Below are positions 1-5,474 of a stretch of DNA of 17,969 nt, piece by piece. Under the pieces are notes generated by a model. The model saw only the letters and a list, made by a program, of their open reading frames with translations, was not told the origin of the DNA and made no database searches. A program made the position numbers and the translations under genes. Source of the DNA: RGIG3009 sp045653425 (GTDB taxonomy: Bacteria > Bacillota > Clostridia > Oscillospirales > Acutalibacteraceae). Position 1 is the stretch's first letter, and the number at the start of each line of letters is the position of its first letter. The stretch spans positions 1-17,969 of the forward strand of contig JAZOLU010000001.1 of NCBI GenBank assembly GCA_045653425.1, read 5' to 3'.

Positions 1-363
1 TACCGTGTAATCTACGGTTGCATCGAGGAGATCAAGGCGGCTATGAAGGGAATGCTCGCGCCCAAGGTCACCGAGCAGCTCAACGGTCACGCCGAGGTTC
101 GTCAGGTTATCCACGTTCCGAACGTTGGATTTATCGCAGGCTCTTACGTGCTTGACGGTAAGATCGGAAGAAACAACCAGATCCGCGTTGTCAGAGACGG
201 CATCGTGGTATTCGAGGATAAGATCTCGTCCCTCCGCAGATTCAAGGACGACGTTCGTGAGGTCGCAAGCGGCTACGAGAGCGGTATCGGACACGATCGC
301 TTCAACGACATGAAGCCCGGCGACATTCTCGAGGCGTTCGTAATGGTCGAGGTGGAAAGATAA
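1..363 (+). CDS. infB: translation initiation factor IF-2, C-terminal fragment (second infB copy, cut by window edge)
   Basis: The frame is open from base 1 to the TAA at 361-363 and gives 120 residues that align without gaps to the last 120 residues of the intact IF2 encoded at 5475-7835. About 70 of 120 positions are identical by hand count. Shared landmarks are AMKGMLAP, AEVRQV, YVLDGK, VRDGI, RFKDD and the final acidic tail. This is the end of domain IV, the part of IF2 that binds fMet-tRNA. The rest of the gene lies off the left edge, so it cannot be said whether the copy is complete. Codon use is unlike the neighbours: Ile is ATC in ten of eleven codons and Lys is AAG throughout, whereas the genes to the right favour ATT and mix AAA with AAG. 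A second infB is unusual for a bacterium. It may be a true paralogue, a transferred segment, or the edge of a chimeric assembly. Confidence 0.9.
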   Translation, partial: YRVIYGCIEEIKAAMKGMLAPKVTEQLNGHAEVRQVIHVPNVGFIAGSYVLDGKIGRNNQIRVVRDGIVVFEDKISSLRRFKDDVREVASGYESGIGHDRFNDMKPGDILEAFVMVEVER

Positions 364-580
364 GCAAAGCTCCGCTTTGCAGTGATATTCGACCTTCGGT
401 CGAGTGATATTTGACCTTCGGTCAAGTGATATTGAAACGTGCAGTTTCAGTGATATTATATTCGCCCTTAAACTTGGCAAAGCCAATATAACTTGGGCGA
501 AGCCCAAATATAACTGCGTAGCAATATAACTCGCCTTTGGCGAATATAACTGAGGCGCACTTGCTTACGAAGTGCGCCTC
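364..580. repeat. array of short hairpins joined by 9-base linkers (AGTGATATT x4, then AATATAACT x4)
   Basis: The array starts directly after the infB-fragment stop codon. Four copies of AGTGATATT (381, 403, 425, 449) separate small palindromes: 364-380 (GCAAAGC/GCTTTGC), 390-402 (CGACC/GGTCG), 412-424 (TGACC/GGTCA) and 434-448 (GAAAC/GTTTC). After a less regular middle (458-484) come four copies of AATATAACT (485, 507, 523, 543) separating 494-506 (TGGGC/GCCCA), 516-522 and 532-542 (CGCC/GGCG). AATATAACT is the reverse complement of AGTTATATT, one base from AGTGATATT, so the two halves face each other. The array ends in an 11-bp stem, 552-562 with 570-580. I see no coding potential in it. 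It may be a genome-wide intergenic repeat family; its function is unknown. Confidence 0.8.
552..580 (+). terminator. 11-bp hairpin closing the repeat array, possible terminator of the infB fragment
   Basis: Arms GAGGCGCACTT (552-562) and AAGTGCGCCTC (570-580) pair perfectly around a 7-base loop. The following bases are T-rich only after a gap (TTGGGGGACTTTCTTTTT), so it is not a classic intrinsic terminator. It may instead be the last unit of the repeat array. Confidence 0.4.
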
Positions 581-639
581 TTGGGGGACTTTCTTTTTAT
601 CTTTTTGATGTGTTCCCCCTTTTATTTTTTGGCGAAATG

Positions 640-686
640 TGCTATACTTTTTAGCGGGGTCGTGTGGCAAGTACCACCCAACCCCC
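640..686 (+). promoter_or_regulatory. extended -10 promoter and leader hairpin for sufC-sufB
   Basis: TGCTATACT at 640-648 is an extended -10 (TGn plus TATACT, 643-648). Upstream is AT-rich (TTTTATTTTTT, 620-630) but has no clear -35. Downstream, GGGG (656-659) and GTGG (664-667) can fold with CCAC (674-677) and CCCC near 683-686 to make a leader stem before the ribosome binding site at about 688-694. No known riboswitch or IscR box was recognised. Confidence 0.5.
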
Positions 687-701
687 GGAAGGAGAAAAAC
701 A

Positions 702-1430
702 ATGCTGGAACTACAACACATCTCCTACGCCGTGACGGACGAAAACGGCGGCGAAAAAGAGATTCTGCACGATATCAACTTAACGGTGGACGAGCGGTTT
801 GTGGCGTTTACCGGCCCCAACGGCGGCGGTAAATCCACACTGGCAAAGGTGATTGCGGGCATTTTGACCCCCACGGCGGGGCGCATTGTGCTGGACGGCG
901 AGGATATTACCGCGCTGGATATTACCGAGCGCGCCCGCCGCGGGATTAGTTTTGCCTTTCAGCAACCGGTGCGGTTTAAGGGCATTACCGTGCACGACCT
1001 GCTCTCGCTGGCGGCGGGCGAGGCAATGTCCGTTACCCGCGCGTGCACCTATTTGTCGGAAGTGGGGCTGTGCGCCAAGGATTACATTCACCGCGAAGTG
1101 AACGCCAGTTTGTCCGGCGGCGAACTGAAACGCATTGAGATTGCCACCGTGATGATTCGCGGGACCAAACTTTCGGTGTTTGATGAGCCGGAAGCGGGCA
1201 TTGATTTGTGGAGTTTTAACAACCTCATTCAGGTGTTTGAAAAGATGCACGAAAAAGAGGGCGGCTCCATTTTGATTATCTCGCACCAAGAACGCATTTT
1301 GAACATTGCGGACAAGCTGGTGGTGATTGCGGGCGGCGAAATTACCCGTACCGGCACACCCGCCGAGGTGATGCCGCATTTGTTGGGGCAAAACACGGCT
1401 TGCTCGGCGTTGACCGACAAGTTGAAGTAA
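702..1430 (+). CDS. sufC: SufC-family ABC ATPase of a minimal SUF-like (SMS) Fe-S system
   Basis: The product has 242 residues, the usual SufC length. It is a soluble ABC ATPase that energises the SufB-type scaffold for Fe-S cluster assembly; it is not a transporter. Motifs: Walker A GPNGGGKST at 38-46, Q-loop FQQP at 86-89, signature LSGGE at 137-141, Walker B LSVFDEPE at 157-164, H-loop His195. The LSGGE signature and the FDEPEAGID stretch are typical of SufC. I chose the ATG at 702 because GGAAGGAG sits just before it; an in-frame ATG at 639 would lie upstream of and across the -10 hexamer. The sufB-like gene follows after 12 bases, so the two are almost certainly one operon. No SufS, SufU or SufD lies nearby, which fits the two-gene SMS arrangement of anaerobes. 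Function as SufC is near certain; the SMS label is inference from context. Confidence 0.93.
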   Translation: MLELQHISYAVTDENGGEKEILHDINLTVDERFVAFTGPNGGGKSTLAKVIAGILTPTAGRIVLDGEDITALDITERARRGISFAFQQPVRFKGITVHDLLSLAAGEAMSVTRACTYLSEVGLCAKDYIHREVNASLSGGELKRIEIATVMIRGTKLSVFDEPEAGIDLWSFNNLIQVFEKMHEKEGGSILIISHQERILNIADKLVVIAGGEITRTGTPAEVMPHLLGQNTACSALTDKLK

Positions 1431-1442
1431 GGGGGCTGCGGT

Positions 1443-2360
1443 ATGGACAAAATTCAACAAACGTTACTTCAAGCCGTGGCTGAGTTGCACGACGTGCCGA
1501 CGGGTGCGTATAACATTCGCGCAAACGGGCAAACGGCGGGGCGTAACACCACGGCGAACATTGATATTGTCACCAAAATGGATAAGGCGGGCATTGACAT
1601 TCGTATTCGCCCCGGCACCAAAAACGAAAGCGTGCACATTCCGGTGGTGCTGAGCGAAAGCGGCTTACAGGAAATGGTGTATAACGACTTTTTTATTGGC
1701 GAGGACTGCGACGTTACCATTGTGGCGGGTTGCGGTATTCACAACGCGGGCGAGGACGAATCTCGTCACGATGGGATTCACACCTTTTACGTGGGCGAAA
1801 ACGCCCGCGTGAAGTACGTGGAGCGGCATTACGGCGACGGGGACGGCAACGGCAAGCGGGTGATGAACCCCACCACCGTAATTCATTTGGAGGCGGGGGC
1901 GACGATGGAACTGGAAACCACGCAAATTAAGGGCGTGGATTCCACCGCGCGGGTAACCACCGCCACGGTGGGCGACGGCGCGACGTTGCTGATTTGCGAG
2001 AAACTGATGACCCACGGCGACCAGTTTGCCGACACGGATTTTACCGTGTATTTGAACGGCGAGGATTGCTCCGCCAACGTGATTTCCCGCTCGGTGGCGC
2101 GGGACAATTCCAAGCAACGGTTTGTTTCGCACATTTTTGGTAACGCGCGGTGCTCGGGGCATACCGAGTGCGACGCCATTTTGATGGACAACGCCAGCGT
2201 GTGCGCGGTACCGGAAATTACCGCCAACCATTTGGACGCCAGTTTGATTCACGAAGCCGCCATTGGCAAGATTGCGGGCGAACAACTCATTAAGTTGATG
2301 ACCTTGGGACTGACCGAACAGGAAGCCGAAGAACAGATTGTGAACGGATTTTTAAAATAA
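1443..2360 (+). CDS. short SufB/SufD-family scaffold protein (SmsB-like)
   Basis: The product has 305 residues and is the partner of the upstream SufC ATPase. It carries the SufBD beta-helix core but lacks the long N-terminal region of full SufB (about 465 residues in E. coli). Residues matching the SufB cluster-assembly site are kept: Cys243 in GHTECDA (equivalent to E. coli C405) and His270-Glu271 in LIHEAA. The C-terminal helical part ends in LTEQEAEEQIVNGFLK, as in the family (RGLSEEEA-type ending). Start: ATG at 1443, with AAGGGGG of the ribosome binding site overlapping the sufC stop. A rho-independent terminator follows nine bases after the stop. By family knowledge the SufC2-SufB2-type complex builds and hands on Fe-S clusters in the cytoplasm. 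A separate cysteine desulfurase or another sulfur source would have to be encoded elsewhere. Strict SufB versus SufD naming is uncertain because the protein is a minimal ancestor-like form. Confidence 0.88.
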   Translation: MDKIQQTLLQAVAELHDVPTGAYNIRANGQTAGRNTTANIDIVTKMDKAGIDIRIRPGTKNESVHIPVVLSESGLQEMVYNDFFIGEDCDVTIVAGCGIHNAGEDESRHDGIHTFYVGENARVKYVERHYGDGDGNGKRVMNPTTVIHLEAGATMELETTQIKGVDSTARVTTATVGDGATLLICEKLMTHGDQFADTDFTVYLNGEDCSANVISRSVARDNSKQRFVSHIFGNARCSGHTECDAILMDNASVCAVPEITANHLDASLIHEAAIGKIAGEQLIKLMTLGLTEQEAEEQIVNGFLK

Positions 2361-2368
2361 ACTCCATA

Positions 2369-2409
2369 AAAACACCGTGCCCCCGACTGTGTCGGGGGCA
2401 CGGTGTTTT
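2369..2409. terminator. strong bidirectional rho-independent terminator
   Basis: A 19-bp perfect stem, 2369-2387 with 2391-2409 around a TGT loop, has A-rich and T-rich ends. It can therefore stop both the + strand sufCB transcript and the converging minus-strand nusA-infB operon. Confidence 0.93.
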
Positions 2410-2432
2410 GTTTTATAAGTATTCGCCACACG

Positions 2433-3230
2433 TTACCCAAGCGGGGCTTTGGGGGCGGTTTGCTCCTCTGCCGCGACGGCAAGGAGGGTGTAACTCTTAT
2501 CCTCATTTTGCTGCACGGTGTACCGCTGCACGTACTTACCCTTGTTTGCCGAGGGGGTAATGGCGTTTCCGCGCTCGTCCACCTCAATATCCGCCTCCGA
2601 CACGTACGCCACCCGCACCGTGTAGGTGTCCCCTTTGCGGCGTACGGTATCCACCACCGGCACGTAACCGGAGGTGCTGAGCGTGAGCGGTACGTAATAC
2701 ACCTGTTTGTCGGCTACGTATTCCACCTCGCCCACCGTGTGGTGTTCGCGAATGGTATGGTTGCCGAACAGGGCGGTAAAGGATTTTTCTACGTCCGCTT
2801 GCGGCACCACCATACGCCACAGGGTTTCTTCCAACGGGTAACGGCAGGTGTCGTCTTTTTCGCGCAGTTGGCGAATACGCTCGGTTTCGGCAATGTCGTA
2901 AATTGCCGCCATAACCAGCGTGTCTTGGTCCTGCGTTTCGCCGGCGTTGTCAAACGGCGGCGGGCACATTTGCATTACAGGGTCCAAAAACAGGGACAGT
3001 TCTCGTTTAAGCGGGGTATCGTCGTTCCAGCGGCGTACCAGATTGATACCGCCCACCAGCGTGCTGATAACGCCAATGCAAGCAAACAACAACACCAAAA
3101 ACCCCAGCGGGGCGGCATAGCGCAACCGACCGCGCCGTTTTTTTGCCGTGCGGCGCGTTGGTTTGGATGGCTGCTGTGCAATAGCGGGTGCCGTTTCGGT
3201 AACTTCCTCAAATTGGCGGGATTCGTCCAT
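2433..3230 (-). CDS. unknown membrane-anchored protein at the end of the nusA-infB operon
   Basis: I do not recognise this 265-residue protein. The N-terminal 40 residues are polar and end in a strongly basic run (KKRRGRLR, 30-37). One hydrophobic segment follows at about 41-65. The remaining 200 residues are hydrophilic and would lie outside the cell if the basic run stays in (type II topology). The outer part contains mixed charged and beta-prone stretches, such as VEYVADKQVYYVPLTLS and GDTYTVRVAYV, but no catalytic motif I can name. Start: ATG at 3230 with GGAGG eight bases before it. It lies 18 bases behind the truB stop and just before the shared terminator, so it should be co-transcribed as the last gene. 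In many Bacillota this slot holds ribF and rpsO; neither is here. Codon use matches the neighbours, so there is no sign of recent transfer. Confidence 0.8.
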   Translation of the reverse strand: MDESRQFEEVTETAPAIAQQPSKPTRRTAKKRRGRLRYAAPLGFLVLLFACIGVISTLVGGINLVRRWNDDTPLKRELSLFLDPVMQMCPPPFDNAGETQDQDTLVMAAIYDIAETERIRQLREKDDTCRYPLEETLWRMVVPQADVEKSFTALFGNHTIREHHTVGEVEYVADKQVYYVPLTLSTSGYVPVVDTVRRKGDTYTVRVAYVSEADIEVDERGNAITPSANKGKYVQRYTVQQNEDKSYTLLAVAAEEQTAPKAPLG

Positions 3231-3248
3231 AGGGATGCCTCCTATCCA

Positions 3249-4136
3249 TTACTCTATAAACAGCCGCAGGACAGACAAACTGCCCTCGGCGGGGGTTCCC
3301 AGTCCTAAAAAGCGGCGGTCGGGGCCGTATACGCGCACCGTATCGGTGACCTGTTGACCACCCAAACGCTCCAACGCCAACGCGCCGCCGTTGCCAAACC
3401 GCGTGGCTTGTGCCGCCGTGACGGTGACTGCCGCGCAGTGGGCAAACGCCGAGTCGGTGGGGCGCAGGTGGGCGGTGAGTTCCCCCGTACGCGCCAATGC
3501 CTCCCACTGTTCCAACGTGTGGCAGTCGTCCAGCGTGTAGCCCGCCGCCTCGCACCGCCGCAGGGCGGTGAGTATGGCACCGCAACCCAGAACGTTCCCC
3601 AAATCGTCACACAACGTGCGAATGTAGGTGCCGGCAGAACACGTGCAGGTAAAGGTGAGTTCTCCCGCCACGGGGTCGTACCCCTCCGGCTCCAACCGAT
3701 AAATGGTGACGGGACGTGGCTCGCGCGGGATATCCACCCCTTGCCGCGCCAGTTCGTACAAACGGACACCGTCTTTTTTGAGCGCGGATACCATAGGCGG
3801 GATTTGCAAAATTTTGCCACGAAACGCGGGCAATGCCGCCAGCACCGCTGCGTAAGCAGGAAGCGGGGCATCGGTGGGGGTTACCTGCCCCCACACGTCC
3901 AGCGTGTTACTGCGAAAGCCAAACCGCAGCGTGGCGCGGTACGTTTTGTTATGCGTGGGTAACAACGGAATGGCGCGCGTGGCGCGACCCAACATAAGCG
4001 GCAACACGCCGGTGGCCATAGGGTCCAGCGTGCCGGCGTGACCGATTTTGCGTTCCCCCGTGATACGGCGCAACGCCGCGCAACAGGCAAACGAGGTCAT
4101 CCCCGCGGGCTTGTCCACACACAAAATGCCCGTCAT
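3249..4136 (-). CDS. truB: tRNA pseudouridine(55) synthase TruB
   Basis: The product has 295 residues, the normal length for bacterial TruB. It converts U55 of the T-loop of tRNAs to pseudouridine and also acts as a tRNA-folding chaperone. The opening GILCVDKPAGMTS is the family's KP motif. Catalytic Asp38 sits in HAGTLDPMATGVLPL (33-47), and the second core motif is visible at KTYRATLRFG. The C-terminal third carries the PUA-like region. Its ATG overlaps the nrnA stop as ATGA (4133-4136), which points to translational coupling. It lies in the conserved infB-rbfA-nrnA-truB order of Bacillota. Confidence 0.97.
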   Translation of the reverse strand: MTGILCVDKPAGMTSFACCAALRRITGERKIGHAGTLDPMATGVLPLMLGRATRAIPLLPTHNKTYRATLRFGFRSNTLDVWGQVTPTDAPLPAYAAVLAALPAFRGKILQIPPMVSALKKDGVRLYELARQGVDIPREPRPVTIYRLEPEGYDPVAGELTFTCTCSAGTYIRTLCDDLGNVLGCGAILTALRRCEAAGYTLDDCHTLEQWEALARTGELTAHLRPTDSAFAHCAAVTVTAAQATRFGNGGALALERLGGQQVTDTVRVYGPDRRFLGLGTPAEGSLSVLRLFIE

Positions 4137-5107
4137 ACGCGCTCCGCCGCCAAACGCGGCACCGCCGTGGCAATGGCACCGCGCAAGGCGGCAATCACCT
4201 CGTCCTCACTGCCGGAAAGCGTGCAACCCGCGGCGCGGGCGTGACCGCCGCCGCCAAGTAAAGCGCAAATGGCGGAAGCATCGGCATGCGCACCGGTGCG
4301 CACGCTGACTTTGTAACTGCCGTCGGCCTTTTGGCGCAGGGTGAGCCCCACCCACACGCCCTCAATTTGGCGCGGCAGCGGAGATAACCCCTCCATATCG
4401 TTTTCGCAGGCACCGCTTGCCTTCATCATTTGTTCCGTAATGCACATTACCGCCACGCGGTCGCCGTCAAAAAAGCGCATAGATTGCAACGCTTGTTGTT
4501 CCAGTGCCACGCGGGCGCGGGATTTAATGTCAAACATCGTGCGGTTAATCATTTCCGCGTTGGCACCGCACTCCATAAGCGATGCCGCCATACGGTGGGT
4601 GAGCGGCGTGGTGTTGCTATATTTAAAACAGCCCGTATCCGTGGCAATGCCGGTGAACAAACAGTTTGCCATAGCCGCATCCACCGTCACGCCCAGTTCC
4701 TCAATGACTTGGAATATCAGCATAGCGGTGGCACCCATTTTTGCGTCCAGCAACAGGTGTTGCTCAAATTCGCGGTGGGAGGCGTGATGGTCAATGCACA
4801 AGTCCGTGCGCGCGGCATAGGGTTGCAAACGCTCACCCAGCAACTGACTGTCCGCCACGTCCACGGCGCACACGAATGCCGGCTCAAAGTCGTCGTCCGC
4901 CAAGCCTTCCATTAAATAGTTGTATTTTTGGGGAATTGCATCGTGACACACCACGCGGGCGCGCTTGCCCAGCACCCGCAAGGCGCGGCACAGCGCAAAG
5001 CCGGAACCGAGGGTGTCCCCATCCGGAAAATGGTGGGTTAAAATGAGCACGTGGTCGGCGGTACTGAGCAGTGCCGCCGCCTCGCGGGCGGCAACACGGT
5101 TACTCAT
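4133..5107 (-). CDS. nrnA: DHH/DHHA1 phosphoesterase, NrnA type (nanoRNase / pAp phosphatase)
   Basis: The product has 324 residues. By family it degrades 2-5 nt RNAs and dephosphorylates 3'-phosphoadenosine 5'-phosphate, using metal ions in the DHH domain. Metal-binding motifs are HHFPDGDTLGS (25-35), DVADSQ (83-88) and DHH (106-108). The C-terminal DHHA1 substrate motif GGGGHARAAG is at 285-294. I chose the ATG at 5107, where ATGAGTAA merges the start with the rbfA stop. A longer frame reaches 5188 but would overlap rbfA by 89 bases and adds residues unlike the family. It sits between rbfA and truB, the usual Bacillota position. The enzymatic split between nanoRNA and pAp activity cannot be read from sequence. 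Confidence 0.93.
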   Translation of the reverse strand: MSNRVAAREAAALLSTADHVLILTHHFPDGDTLGSGFALCRALRVLGKRARVVCHDAIPQKYNYLMEGLADDDFEPAFVCAVDVADSQLLGERLQPYAARTDLCIDHHASHREFEQHLLLDAKMGATAMLIFQVIEELGVTVDAAMANCLFTGIATDTGCFKYSNTTPLTHRMAASLMECGANAEMINRTMFDIKSRARVALEQQALQSMRFFDGDRVAVMCITEQMMKASGACENDMEGLSPLPRQIEGVWVGLTLRQKADGSYKVSVRTGAHADASAICALLGGGGHARAAGCTLSGSEDEVIAALRGAIATAVPRLAAERV

Positions 5108-5462
5108 GGTCTTCCACGTCCTTTGTGCCCAACTGTTCCAGCGTGTGGGCAATGTGAGAACTGTACGCAATGGAATCGTCCGCCACAAAACGCAGTTCCG
5201 GCACGTGGCGCAGTTGTAGCGCGCGGCCCAGTTCGCGACGCATATAGCCCGCGGCGGAAACCAAGCCCTTTACCGCGGTTTTGGCGGCATCCAGCCCGTC
5301 CATCGCGCTGACGTGCACCGTGGCGTACGACATATCCCGCGTGACGTCCACCCGCACAATGGTGATAAGCCCCGATACACGCGGGTCTTTTACCGTGCGC
5401 AAAATGGCGGTTAGTTCCCGCATAATGTCCTCGCCGGTGCGGTCCATTCGATAACTCGGCAT
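5100..5462 (-). CDS. rbfA: 30S ribosome-binding factor RbfA
   Basis: The product has 120 residues, typical for RbfA. It is a single KH-type domain protein that binds immature 30S subunits and helps finish the 5' end of 16S rRNA, including cold adaptation. Recognisable pieces are the DIMRELTAIL helix, VKDPRVSGLITIVRVDVTRDMSYATVHVS (conserved DPR and strand) and RRELGRALQLRHVPELRFVADDS (conserved RxELxxxxxLRxxPEL). Start: ATG at 5462 with GGAGG six bases upstream, 12 bases after the infB stop. Its stop overlaps the nrnA start by eight bases. Confidence 0.97.
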   Translation of the reverse strand: MPSYRMDRTGEDIMRELTAILRTVKDPRVSGLITIVRVDVTRDMSYATVHVSAMDGLDAAKTAVKGLVSAAGYMRRELGRALQLRHVPELRFVADDSIAYSSHIAHTLEQLGTKDVEDHE

Positions 5463-5474
5463 AACAACCTCCTG

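Noticed and set aside
364..580. CRISPR array
   Set aside because: The constant unit is only 9 bases, the intervening pieces are themselves palindromes of 7-17 bases, the orientation changes midway, and no cas genes are present.
364..580. Integron attC cluster or transposon ends
   Set aside because: No integrase or transposase, no RYYYAAC-type core site pair and no target duplication are visible in the window.
2403..3962. Open frames on the + strand opposite the unknown membrane protein and truB
   Set aside because: They mirror well-supported minus-strand genes, begin inside or beside the bidirectional terminator, and give low-complexity products without motifs.
5108..5188. Upstream extension of nrnA
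   Set aside because: The added residues lie over rbfA in another frame and do not resemble the family. The ATG at 5107 overlaps the rbfA stop in a typical coupling arrangement.
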